Assembly (NCBI GenBank): GCA_013350285.1
Contig: JAAXWG010000001.1
Span: 186,001 to 250,000 of the forward strand
Direction of reading: 5' to 3'
Origin: Candidatus Altimarinota bacterium
GTDB lineage: Bacteria > Patescibacteriota > Gracilibacteria > BD1-5 > UBA6164
Length of the DNA stretch: 64,000 bases
The number at the start of each line of letters is the position of its first letter. Within the stretch, counting starts at the first letter, position 1. This document shows, in pieces, positions 52,657-62,978 of the stretch. The translations under genes and the position numbers were made by a program. Under the pieces are notes generated by a model. That model saw only the letters and a list, made by a program, of their open reading frames with translations, searched no databases and was not told the DNA's origin.

Positions 52657-52694
52657 AAAAAGACCAGTCTTTATTAATAAAGACTGGTCTTTTT
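52657..52694. terminator. terminator of the ribosomal operon (perfect palindrome)
   Basis: AAAAAGACCAGTCTTTATT and its exact complement (19 bp each) give a 38-bp palindrome without spacer between rpmA and tRNA-Thr. The T run on the minus strand suits the end of the rpmA transcript. Confidence 0.85.
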
Positions 52695-52704
52695 ATGAGT
52701 TATA

Positions 52705-52977
52705 TTATTCAACAGTAACATAAGTGTCTACATAAATTCTTCCATCAAATCTTTTTCTTTTTCTTTCATAAAATCTTACAGTTCCTTCAGCTTGAGCATA
52801 CAAAGTAAAATCATTTCATTGCCCAACTCAATTAGCTGGCCAAAATTTATTTCATTTTTGTCTTACAATTATATTTCCAGAAACAACTTTCTGTCCCCCA
52901 TATACTTTTACTCAAAGTCTCTGGGCATTGGAATCACGACCATTATTGGTAGATCATTGTGCTTTCTTGTGAGCCAT
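52705..52977 (-). CDS. rpmA: ribosomal protein L27
   Basis: The 90-aa protein starts MAHKKAQGSTNNGRDSNAQRLG, the typical L27 N-terminus that reaches the peptidyl-transferase centre, without the Firmicute-type cleaved prefix. VVSGNIIVRQKGNKF and the end RRIYVDTYV-like (here GRIYVDTYVTVE) follow. It is the last gene of the long minus-strand translation cluster and is separated from L21, which is not seen here. Confidence 0.96.
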
Positions 52978-53008
52978 ATTTCTTTATTAAATTTTAAATT
53001 TATATTTT

Positions 53009-53437
<429 letters not shown>

Positions 53438-53522
53438 ACTATATACTTAACAATTAAAAATTAATAATTTTATGGTATTTATTTTTCAGCAATTGTTAGG
53501 CTTACTCCATAAAAATCATTTT

Positions 53523-53942
53523 TTATTTTTTTGGTCTTTTTGCTCCATAGAGACTTCTTCCTTGTTTTCTATTTTTTACTCCTTCTGTATCAAGTAATCC
53601 TCTTACGATATGGTATCTTACTCATGGAAGATCTTTTACTCTTCCTCCTCTTATAGCAACAACAGAGTGTTCTTGAAGGTTATGACCTTCTCCTCCAATA
53701 TAAGCATTTACTTCATATCCATTTGTAAGTCTTACTCTTGCTACTTTTCTCAAGGCAGAGTTTGGTTTCTTAGGAGTCATCGTAGTAACTTTTGTACAAA
53801 CTCCTCTTTTTTGAGGTGCTCATTTTCTAAGTTCTACTATTTTTGACCTAATAGAATTTTTTGTAACTTGTAAAGCAGGAGCTTTACTTTTTCTTTTTTG
53901 ATCTTGTCTTTTATTCTTTACAAGTTGATTAATAGTAGGCAT
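53523..53942 (-). CDS. rpsL: ribosomal protein S12
   Basis: The 139-aa decoding-centre protein starts [24 protein letters not shown] and includes [27 protein letters not shown] and [15 protein letters not shown], with two of the glycines coded UGA. The K-x-P-N-S-A-L-R-K motif, where streptomycin-resistance changes occur in other bacteria, is normal. It lies between rpsI and rpsG. Confidence 0.97.
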
Positions 53943-54024
53943 AATTTTTTCTTAAAAAATAGTGTAAAATTAATAATTTTTGTGGGATTATATAAACAAT
54001 TCCATTTTTGTCAAAAAATATTTT

Positions 54025-54417
54025 TTAACGTTTTGACCATTGAATAGATTTTCTCGCTTTATGTCTTCATGGTTTCTTTCTTTCTACTTGTCTTCCATCA
54101 GAAGTAATAAGTCCAGCTGATTTTAAGATTTTTTTCAAAGTTTCATCTTTTTCTCCTATTGCTTTTGAAATAGCATACATAATAGCTTCTGATTGAGCAC
54201 TTTCTCAAGATCCACTTACTTTTACTTCAAAGTAAAATTTATCTTTTAGTTTTGTAATTCTAAGTGGAGAAAAAACATTATCAAATAAATCCTTTCTTGT
54301 GATATATTCTCCTACTTTTTTTCCATTAATCATACTTTCTCAAGCTCATTCAAAAAGTCTTACTTGAGCAGTTGCTGTTTTTCTTCTTCCAACAGAAAAA
54401 TTATACTTATTTTCCAT
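54025..54417 (-). CDS. rpsI: ribosomal protein S9
   Basis: The 130-aa protein starts with NFSVGRRKTATAQVRLFEGAG and ends in GRHKARKSIQWSKR. The C-terminal R-K-S-x-Q-x-S-K-R tail reaches the P-site tRNA. SGSGESAQSEAIMYAISKAI is the conserved middle. It follows rplM on the same strand, as in nearly all bacteria. Confidence 0.97.
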
Positions 54418-54437
54418 AATATTAGAATAATTTTAAA

Positions 54438-54869
54438 TTATAAGTTTATAAGTTCAGGTTTTTGGGCAATATAGGTATGCTCATTTCCAGTAAAAAGTTT
54501 CAGTCTTGCAAGCATATCCTTTTTTAGTTTATTTTTTGGAAGCATTCCAACAACAGCTAATTCCAAAGGTTTTGCTGGTTTTTTCACTAAAAGTTTAGCG
54601 AGGTTTGTAGACTTTAATCCACCAAGATATCCTGTATGTCTATAATACATTTTATCTTCCATTTTCTTTCCTGTCGTTTCAAACTGATCACAATTCAAAA
54701 CAACAACATAATCTCCATTATCAAAAAATGGTACAAAATCAACTTTATTTTTTCCTCTTAGGATTCCTGCAATTTTTGTAGAAAGTCTTCAAAGATTTTG
54801 TCATTTTGCATCTATCACATACCATTTTCTTTCTGGTGCTTGAGCTTTTTTAGGAATAATCGTTTTCAT
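54438..54869 (-). CDS. rplM: ribosomal protein L13
   Basis: This 143-aa protein has WYVIDAKGQNLGRLSTKIAGIL at the front, NGDYVVVLNCDQFETTGKKMEDK in the middle and AVVGMLPKNKLKKDMLARLKLF towards the end, all typical of L13. It is paired with rpsI downstream. It is placed directly after rplQ, joining two transcription units that are normally separate. Confidence 0.97.
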
Positions 54870-54891
54870 AATCAACACTCTTTTTAAAAAA

Positions 54892-55254
54892 TTAAATTAA
54901 TTCAAGTAATACAAGTTTTGCATTGTCTCCATCTCTATATTTAATTGGGACAATTCTTGTAAATCAAGAAGTCTTTTTTTCTTTGTATTTTGGAGCTACA
55001 TTTTTAAATAATTCAAGAGAAGATTGTTTTGTATAAAGATACATCATAGCATATCTAATTGCATTCATTTCGTCTTTTGTATTTACTACATTGATAAGTT
55101 TATCAATCATAGGTACAATAGCTCTTGCTTTTTTTTCAGTCGTCTTTATAGATTTGTGAATAAAAAAACTCGTTAAAAGATTTCTCTCCATTGCTTTTCT
55201 ATGTTGGAAATCTTTATTATTAAATTTCAAAAATTTTCTTACTCTATGTCTCAT
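54892..55254 (-). CDS. rplQ: ribosomal protein L17
   Basis: The 120-aa protein starts MRHRVRKFLKFNNKDFQHRKAMERNLLTSF, with the conserved HR and R-A-M-x-R-N-L. The middle is FIHKSIKTTEKKARAIVPMIDKLI, and it ends with DGDNAKLVLLEL. It follows rpoA as in most bacteria. Confidence 0.97.
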
Positions 55255-55284
55255 AATAGAATTTTAATAGTTATAAATTATATA

Positions 55285-56265
55285 TTAGTCATCTCATAAA
55301 AGTTTTAGACCTCTCTCTCAAAGAGCTTGTCTTATTTCTGTCATTGCTTTCTTCCCAAATCATTTTATAGAAGAAAGTTTTGTTTCTGTACATTTTGTTA
55401 GTTGTTCAATAGAAAGAATATTTCCATTGATAAGAGCATTCAAAGTTCTTGGAGAAAGTCCCATTATCTCAATAGGAGTATAACTTTCTTTCTCAAGTTC
55501 CTCCTTTACTTCCTCTTTTTCTTTATTTATTAAATCTTTTATATTTCCTATAAATTTTCCTTCAATTTGTAATCCCTCTTCATTAAAGAGTGAAAAATAT
55601 GATTTCAACATATCTCAAGAAAATTTTACAGCTTCAGCTGGAGAAATAATTCCATTTGTTGCAACAGTCATTTCAAGAGAATCAAGACTTGTTATATCTC
55701 AAAATCTTGTATTTTCTATCTCATATTTTACATTTACTACTGGAGAAAAATTAGCATCTATAAGGAGAACATTTACATCTTCTTCTCTTTTCTTTAATTC
55801 TTCAACACTTATATATCCAACTCCTTTTTCTATTCTTATCTCAATATCAAGTTCTAAACCATCTTTATCAATTTCTGTTATATAGAGATCTTTGTTCATT
55901 ATTTCAACTCAAGCAGGAAGTTTTATATCTTGAGCACTTACAACTCCAGCTTTTTTCTTATTTAATTTTAACCATTCAATAGAATCATCTTTTTTATCTA
56001 TAATCAAATCTTTAAGATTTAACATAATATCAATTATACTATCTTTTATTCAAGGAAGTGTCGAATATTCATGACTTATTCCTTTTACTTTTATTCCTGT
56101 TATCTTTGTTCATGGAATAGTAGAGAGAAGCACTCTTCTCAGAGAATTTCCAAGAGTAATTCCATAGCCTCTTGGAAGAGGTCAAATATTAAATACGGAA
56201 GTATTTTCAGCGATATCTTTTTGAGAAACCTTAGGAACTCAAATAGTGTTGTGAATAATATGCAT
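55285..56265 (-). CDS. rpoA: RNA polymerase alpha subunit
   Basis: The 326-aa subunit has an N-terminal dimerisation domain ([22 protein letters not shown], with the glycines partly UGA) and a C-terminal domain starting near residue 245 (IEIMGLSPRTLNALINGNILSIEQL, with GFGKKAMTEIRQAL). It starts the assembly of RNA polymerase. It lies between rpsD and rplQ. The length is normal. Confidence 0.97.
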
Positions 56266-56295
56266 TTTTCTAAGAGTTATGAAATAACATTAAAA

Positions 56296-56919
56296 CTATT
56301 TAGAATAGAATTCTATAATTTTTTGTATATCAATAATTTGTTCAAAATCTTGTTTTTCAGGAAGTGCTTTTACAATAATCTTCAAATTTTTTACATCAAC
56401 ATCTATCCAATTACAATTCGTTACTTTTCCTTTATTTTGCTTAGAAAATTCCTCTAATTCTTCTAAAAGAGATTTATAGAGGTGACTTTCTTTTAATTTA
56501 TCTCTTAATTCAAGTACATCTCCTATTTTTAGAGATATAGAAGGAATAGATACATTCACACCATTTAATTTAAAATGAGCATGAGAAGCAAATTGTCTTG
56601 ATTGCATTCTTGTTCTTGCAAATCAAGCTCTATATAAAACATTATCTAATCTTAATTCAAGAAGCCTTAACATTTTTTCTCAAGTTGTTCACTCTCATGA
56701 AGACTTTATTGCTTTTTTATAATATGAAGCAAATTGTTTTTCAGAAAGTCAAAACATTCTTTTTGCAAGTTGTTTTTTTCTTAATTGTTGTCCAAATTCT
56801 CAAGTTTTCCTTGTTTTCAAAGGACCTCTTTTTGACTTACTTAAATCATACTTTTCGGTACCAAAAAGGTTAATACCTTCTCTTCTACACAACTTTTTCT
56901 TTGGTCAAGTATAATGCAT
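56296..56919 (-). CDS. rpsD: ribosomal protein S4
   Basis: The 207-aa protein has the N-terminal KKLCRREGINLFGTEKYDLSKSKRG, then LRKKQLAKRMFGLSEKQFASYYKKA, and the S4 domain with [34 protein letters not shown], where G before F and after R are UGA. No N-terminal zinc Cys set is visible. It is a primary binder of 16S rRNA and lies between rpsK and rpoA. Confidence 0.97.
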
Positions 56920-56951
56920 AATTAATTAACTATTAAAAACTAAATATTATA

Positions 56952-57341
56952 TTAAAGTTTTCTCACTTTCTTTTTTCTACATCCATTATGAGGAATTGGA
57001 GTGATATCAAAAATTCCTTTTATATCTATTCAAGCTCCTATAAGTCCTCTTATTGCTTGTTCTCTTCCTACTCAAATTCATTTTAAATACACATCCGCCG
57101 TTTCTAAAGAATGGAGAGTTTTTGCTTTTGAAGCAGCATTTTCAGCAGCCATTTGGGCAGCATATGGAGTAGCCTCTCTTGCTCATTTAAATCCAGATGA
57201 ACCACCACTTGCCCATACAAGAACATTTCCTTTTTCATCAGTAATACTTATTATGGTATTATTAAAAGCAGCCATAATATGAACTTGCCCATGAGGAATA
57301 ACCTGTCTTGTTTTTTTAGTCTTCTTTACAACTTTTGCCAT
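56952..57341 (-). CDS. rpsK: ribosomal protein S11
   Basis: The 129-aa protein shows [47 protein letters not shown] and the end [18 protein letters not shown], all typical of S11. Several of the SGG-SS-G glycines are UGA. It follows rpsM on the same strand. Confidence 0.97.
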
Positions 57342-57375
57342 AAATTAATTAAGTTAATAAAAATTATAATCTAAA

Positions 57376-57741
57376 CTATTTTTTCTTCCCTGCTACTGCG
57401 GTAGCCTTTCCTTTTCTTGTTTTTGCATTTGTTTTCGTTCTTTGTCATCTTACTGGAAGCCTCTTCTTATGTCTTTGCCCCCTATAACAATTAATTTCTT
57501 GAAGTCTTTTTATATTCAAAGAAACAAATCTTCTTAAATCTCATTCTACAAGAAATTCTTTTATTTCCGCTCTCACTCTATCAAGTTCATCCTCAGAAAG
57601 ACTTTCAATTTTTCTTGTTTTTTCTATTCCAAGTTTTTCTAAAATTATATTAGAAGTTGGTCTTCAAATTCAATAAATATAAGTTAATGCTATTTCTACA
57701 TGTTTACCATTTGGTAGATTTACTCAAGCGATTCTTGCCAT
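57376..57741 (-). CDS. rpsM: ribosomal protein S13
   Basis: The 121-aa protein starts [26 protein letters not shown] and ends with the basic tail [18 protein letters not shown], the part that reaches the P site. The helix-two-turn-helix [17 protein letters not shown] is normal. It follows rpmJ. Confidence 0.97.
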
Positions 57742-57770
57742 ATTTTTTTAAAATTTAAAATAAAATAATA

Positions 57771-57884
57771 TTATCCTTGTCTTTGCTTATGTTTTGGATT
57801 TTTACAAATAACTCTCAATATTCCATTTCTTCTTATTTTCTTACAATTATCACAAATTGGCTTTACAGAACTTCTTACTTTCAT
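57771..57884 (-). CDS. rpmJ: ribosomal protein L36
   Basis: The 37-aa protein, [21 protein letters not shown]..., keeps the zinc-ribbon Cys pair C11/C14 with Cys27 and His32 near the end. It is too short for a usual ORF scan. It is located between infA and rpsM, the common order. Confidence 0.96.
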   Translation of the reverse strand: MKVRSSVKPICDNCKKIRRNGILRVICKNPKHKQRQG

Positions 57885-57906
57885 AATAAATATTGTTAAA
57901 AATTAA

Positions 57907-58137
57907 TTATTTTTTTCTAAATACTATTCTTCATTTTGTTAAATCATAAGGACTTAATTCTATAAGTACCCTATCTCACTCTATCAATTTAATAAAATTT
58001 TTCTTCATTTTTCAACTTAGGTATCACTTTACTTGTTGTCATCAAAAATCATCTGGTAATTGAACATCAAAAACCAAACCGGGGAGTGTTTTAGTAATAA
58101 CTCACTCAACCTCTATTTTATCATCATTTTTTGACAT
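57907..58137 (-). CDS. infA: translation initiation factor IF-1
   Basis: The 76-aa OB-fold factor has DDKIEVEGVITKTLPGLVFDVQL, KGYLSGKMKKNFIKLIEGDRV and ELSPYDLTKGRIVFRKK, all typical. Seven of its glycines are UGA, so an ordinary-code search cuts it to pieces. It binds the A site of the 30S subunit. It lies between the cNMP-binding gene and rpmJ. Confidence 0.97.
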
Positions 58138-58204
58138 ATTTATTTGTCTTTTATTAAAAAGCTCGCTCAGTGTATTGAAAAAAAAAGAAAATGCAAATTT
58201 ATTT

Positions 58205-58636
58205 TTACTTTTTTCTAAATTTATTTTCTAATATCTTATTTTGTGTCATTCTTTCCTCTATAATTTGATGAATTTTGTTCATAATTATAGGATTTGTTTT
58301 TGTTAATTCTTGTATAGAAAATGATAAAATCGTAACAATTATAGAATCCTCCATAGCAACTGCTTGAGCCATCCTAATTCAATTATTATTAAAAATAGCC
58401 ATTTCTCAAAGTATTTCTTCAGCATGTACTGTTCATAAATAAATTTTTACCCCTTCTATTTCTTTATATACTCCTATAGATCATGTTTTAAGTATATACA
58501 TAGCATTTGCTTCATCTCATTCGTTAAAAATAACTTCTCAAGCACTTACTGCTCTTTCTTGGCAAAAATCAGAAAGTTTTTGTTTTTCTTCCTTTGTAAG
58601 AGGAGAGAGAATTTCTACTGTATCAAGAAAAGTCAT
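58205..58636 (-). CDS. cyclic-nucleotide-binding-domain protein
   Basis: The 143-aa protein is a single CRP-type beta-roll: FCQERAVSAGEVIFNEGDEANAMYILKTGSIGVY, then LGTVHAEEILGEMAIFNNNGIRMAQAVA with the FGE-like phosphate cassette. It has no DNA-binding HTH and only a short C-terminal helix. It could be a sensor or regulator of a partner protein. It lies between infB and infA, inside a translation cluster. Arg-Met-Ala in place of the usual R(T/S)A may alter ligand choice. Confidence 0.88.
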
Positions 58637-58656
58637 AAAAAATTTATTAAAAAATA

Positions 58657-61098
58657 TTATTTAGAACTTATTTTGTAAAATTCAAGCATATCCCCCATTT
58701 CTGGTTTATGATTTCAAACATATTTTATTCCACATTCTCATGGTCATTCAAATTTGTTTATTTCCTCAACTCCTTGTTTTAACGAAGATACTTCTCCATA
58801 TCAAAGAATTTTGTCTCCTTTTATAATTCTTATTTTTGCTTTTTTCTCTATAATAGATTCATCTTTTAATTTTAAACCAATAATCATAAAATCTTTTGAA
58901 TTATAAAAAATTCATCCAACAACCGCTTGTCAAAGTATAATTTCAACTTCTTTTGTATCAAGCATTCAGGTAACAATTTTTTCTATTTTTTCTGTAATAT
59001 GATAAATAACTTCACTACTAATAAGCTCCACTCAAAGTTCTTGTATAAGATTTTTTGCATTTTGAATAACTGAAACCCTAAATCAAATAAGTATTGCTGA
59101 GCTTCATTGACACATAGCAATATCAGATTCTGTAATATTTCCTACTCAAGAATGGATAATTGTTACTGTTGTTTCTTCAGTAGAAAGTTTAATCAAAGAT
59201 CATTTTATTGCCTCTAAGCTTCAGTTTGTATCTGCCTTAATAAGAAGTTTTAATTGTTTAAGGTTTCAAGCCTTTATCTTTGACATAATATTATCAAGAC
59301 TAGAAATACTTTTTGATTTCACATGAGCAAGAATATCCTTGTATTCAATAGCCCTTTGTCTTGCCTGTTCTATACTTGGAAGAACTTGTAAAATATCTCC
59401 TCCCTCAACAACTTTTTCTAATCCTATAACAAGTACAGGGTCTCATGGAGCTGATGTTTTTATATTTTTATGAGCATAATCTTTAAGTATTTTTATCTTT
59501 CCATAAGTATCTTTACAAACAATATTATCTCATTGATTTATTGTTCAAGTATTTACCAAAATTGTCGCTACAGGTCAAAGCTTATTATCAAGATGAGACT
59601 CTATTACTGTCGCAACTCAAAGTCTTGTAGGGTTTGCTTTAAGATTTTTCATCTCTGCAACAAGAAGAATTATTTCTAAAAGAGTATCAATTCAAAATCA
59701 AGTTTTTGCAGAAACAGGAATCATAGGAGTATCTCCCCCCCAATCTTCTGGAATTAATCAATTTTCTGAAAGTTGATTTTTTACAAAATCTGGATTTGCC
59801 CCCTCTTTATCCATTTTATTTATTGCAACAACAACAGGAATTCAGGCTTCTTTTGCATGATTTATACTTTCTATTGTTTGTGGTTTTACTCATTCATCTG
59901 CTGCAACTACAAGTATTGCAATATCAGTAGATTTTGCTCATCTCGCTCTCATAACTGTAAAAGCCTCATGTCATGGAGTATCAAGAAAAGTAATTCTTTT
60001 TTCATTGTGTACAACCTGATAAGCTCCTATACTCTGTGTAATTCATCATGCCTCTCCTTGTACTACTTTTGCATTTCTTATATAATCAAGTAAAGAAGTT
60101 TTTCCATGATCTACATGCCCCATAATACTTATAACAGGAGGTCTTTCCTCAAGTTTTGAGCTATCTTCTTCTTTTAACATTTCTAAAATATTTCCATGCA
60201 ACAAATCTTGAACACTAATCCCTGAAGAATTATCTTTTTCAAGTTTTATATCAAATATTTCTGCTATAATACTCGCTGAATCAAAATCTATTTTTGAATT
60301 AATATTTACAAGCATTCCATTTTTCATAAATTCTGCTATAAGCTTCGTAAGTGGAATTCCTAATTTTTCTGAAAGTTCTTTTACACTCAAAACATCTCCT
60401 ATCACGATAGTTTCACCTGAATGTGAAACAAGATTTTGTACAATATCTTCTGCTTTTTTTTCTTCTTTTTTCTTATTTACTTTACTTGACCTTATAAAAA
60501 CATTTTCATCTTTTCCTTCTATTAAATCATTAATATTTTTTCTTTTAAAATCAACAAATGTTCATTTTTTCTTCTTTTTCCAGTTTTTTTCACCGCCATC
60601 AGTAACTTCTTCCTGTTGGGAAAAAGTTTTCTTCTTTTTTAAGTTTTGAGGCTTATGATCTTCTTTACTAAATCAATCTCTTTTTACAAAGTCGGATTTT
60701 TGATTTTCAGCAGAAGTAAATTTAAAAACTTTTCTTTCAGGAACAACATCACTATCTTCTTTTTCACTATCATTAAACTCTTTCTCTTTTTCATCATCAT
60801 ATACTTTTTTTTCCTCTATTTCATCAAACTCTTCTTTTTTTTCTTCTTTTTCCTCAAATTTAACTTTTTCTACAAAAGAGGAAGTTGGCTTTTTAATTTT
60901 TATTTTTTTATGAGTTTCTTCACAAGAAAGAAGCTCTTCGCTTCAAACGATAGTTTCTTCTTTTGTTTCATTTACCAAAGTTCATGGCTTTGATTTCAAT
61001 TTTATTTTTTTCTTCCCTGAGTCTCATTCCTCAGATTTGTCTCAAGTATGAGAAATACTTGAGTAATAGTCATCTACTACTTGTTTTTTATCTGCCAT
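58657..61098 (-). CDS. infB: translation initiation factor IF-2
   Basis: The 813-aa GTPase has a long charged, Lys/Glu-rich N-terminal region (about residues 1-230), an IF2-N piece and the G domain near residue 310: [12 protein letters not shown], then [16 protein letters not shown] and NKMDKEGA. The C-terminal half has the beta-barrel and the fMet-tRNA-binding C2 domain, ending [22 protein letters not shown]. It starts the minus-strand translation cluster and is divergent from the KhpB-like gene. Confidence 0.97.
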
Positions 61099-61228
61099 TG
61101 ATTTTGTTAGAGTTTAAAAAGGCTTTTTGCACGAGAGAAATATAAATTTTTTTCTTCTTTTGTCAAAAAAATATAAAAACTTGTAAAAATATGAATTTTT
61201 ATTAATCTATTTTGCAGATTTTTTAATT

Positions 61229-61246
61229 TATAATACTTGCCCAGTG
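61229..61246 (+). promoter_or_regulatory. -10 element placed for a leaderless transcript
   Basis: TATAAT at 61229-61234 stands nine bases before the GTG start codon at 61244. A start of transcription 7 to 10 bases after the -10 would fall on or next to the start codon, so the mRNA would be leaderless or nearly so. The -35 is unclear. Confidence 0.55.
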
Positions 61247-61738
61247 GAAAAGGAATTAGTAATAAAAATCGTTGAGGGATTTTTTTGAAAACTTTGATTA
61301 AATTTTTCTCAACTAGAGGTAGAAGAAAGAGATAATAATCTTTATTATATAAAAATTAAAACAGAAGATTCTGGAATTATTATAGGACCAAAAGGAAAAA
61401 ACCTAGAATACATAAAGATTATTTTAAGGCTTCTTCTCGCAAATATGCTTGAAAAAAGTGTAAATATAAATTTGGAAATAAATGACTATCTTGAATCAAA
61501 AGAAGAAAGACTTTTTAGTATGGTAAAATCAAAAATAGAAATAGTTATAAAAACAGGAAAAGACCTAAGACTTCCTTATCTTTCTTGATATGAAAGAAAA
61601 CTTGTTCATTCTTTTGTTGCAGATATAAATAATCCTAAAATTTATACAAAAAGTGAGGGGGAATGAAATGAAAGATTTCTCTATATCTGTAAAAAAGATG
61701 AGAAAATTACTATTGATATAGAAGGAAGTGATATTTAA
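61244..61738 (+). CDS. khpB: KhpB/Jag-like RNA-binding protein (KH-R3H)
   Basis: The 164-aa protein starts with GTG. The KH domain is at about residues 35-95 (DSGIIIGPKGKNLEYIKIIL with the GPKG loop). An R3H domain follows (KTGKDLRLPYLSGYERKLVHSF and a Gly/Ser-rich end with RFLYI). The N-terminal Jag domain of Firmicutes is lacking. It binds RNA and in other bacteria affects cell elongation and division genes. It is divergent from infB. Confidence 0.85.
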
Positions 61739-61752
61739 TAAATTAGATTTCA

Positions 61753-62904
61753 ATGAAAAATAGAAAGATATACTTTTATTGGGTATTTTTATTTTTTATT
61801 TTTTCTCTTATTTTAAGTTTCTTTTACAGAGTAAATCAAGAAAATTATAAAAAAATAAGCCAAATAAAAGAAAACATAGTAAAGCATCCAGAAAATCTTC
61901 CAACAAAAGAGATGGCTAGATTAACAACTTTTTGATTTAAAAATATAAAGGCTGATATATATCGGCTTGAAACTATTCAATATATAGGGGGAAATGTTAT
62001 TCATGCAGAATATAAAAAATATCTCTATACGATTCTTGATCTTATTACGGAACTTAATCCTTATTTTGAAAATCCCTATATTATTGGGCAATTGCTTCTT
62101 CCAGATTACAATTATAGGTATGAAAATTTAGATAAAAAAGAACAAGAAAATTATATAATTCAAGGAGAAAAAATAGGACTTAAAGGAGTAAAAAACTTTT
62201 GTGATGAAGAAAAATTGGAAAAGATAAAAAATGAATTTGATCTCAAAAAAATATGGACAGAAGAAGTATATACAAATCCTTGTAAAAGCTACAAAGTTCC
62301 TTTTCATCTTGCTTTCGTCTATTATTTTCACAAAAAAGATCCTGAAACTTCTGCTTATTACTACAAAGTAACAAGTGCAAACAAAGATAGTATAGAGGGA
62401 GCAAAAGTAATGTCTGCTATTATGCAATGAAAATCTTGAGATAGGGAAAAGTCTATTTTTATGTTTCTTTCTATGGCAAAAGAAAGTGAAAAAGAAAATA
62501 AAAAATGTCAAGCACTTGCTGACCAACTTGGGAATATAGGAGTATGAATAATTAACAAATCCATTCGTCTTGATGCAAAACTTATTGAATCTATAGAAAA
62601 AACAAGAAACAAATCTTTTTGAAAATTTAACGAAAAGAGAGAAAAAGAATTTCTTGATGATGCAAAATGTAGTAACTATGTAAATAAAACAATAAGAGAA
62701 ATCAATCTTCTTTATATTGAGAAAGCAAATGAGAAATTTAAACAAAAAAATAATGGACTCAGTGCAAGAAATGCTCAAGCTCTTTTTGAAGAATGATATT
62801 TAGAATTTCTTCCTACTGATTTTCAACAATATGGTGATTATGGTATAATCTACCAATACAATCCTGATACTCAAAAATTTGATTATGAAATGGGAAATTA
62901 TTAA
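61753..62904 (+). CDS. unknown membrane-anchored helical protein
   Basis: The 383-aa ORF has a membrane segment at about residues 7-26 (FYWVFLFFIFSLILSFFY) and then a hydrophilic, mainly helical domain. The latter has Tyr/Leu/Ala spacing that suggests TPR-like helical pairs (AYYYKVTSANKDSIEGAKVMSAI). Two Cys in FCDEE and NPCKSYK might pair. It begins 14 bases after the KhpB-like stop and precedes tig, so it may share a transcript. No family is recognised. Confidence 0.75.
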
Positions 62905-62978
62905 TTAAATAATTAAAAATTTGAAAATATTCTTTCTTTTCATATAATTTGTTGGCTTTAAATTTTAAAAAATGACCA

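Noticed and set aside
62128-62778. 216-aa minus-strand ORF opposite the unknown membrane protein
   Set aside because: It is a Phe/Ser/Tyr-rich shadow of the plus-strand gene, with no start context or known motif.
62972-62974. ATG at 62972 as start of trigger factor
   Set aside because: It is in a different frame and soon leaves the conserved sequence; the ATG at 62979 gives the trigger factor N-terminus.
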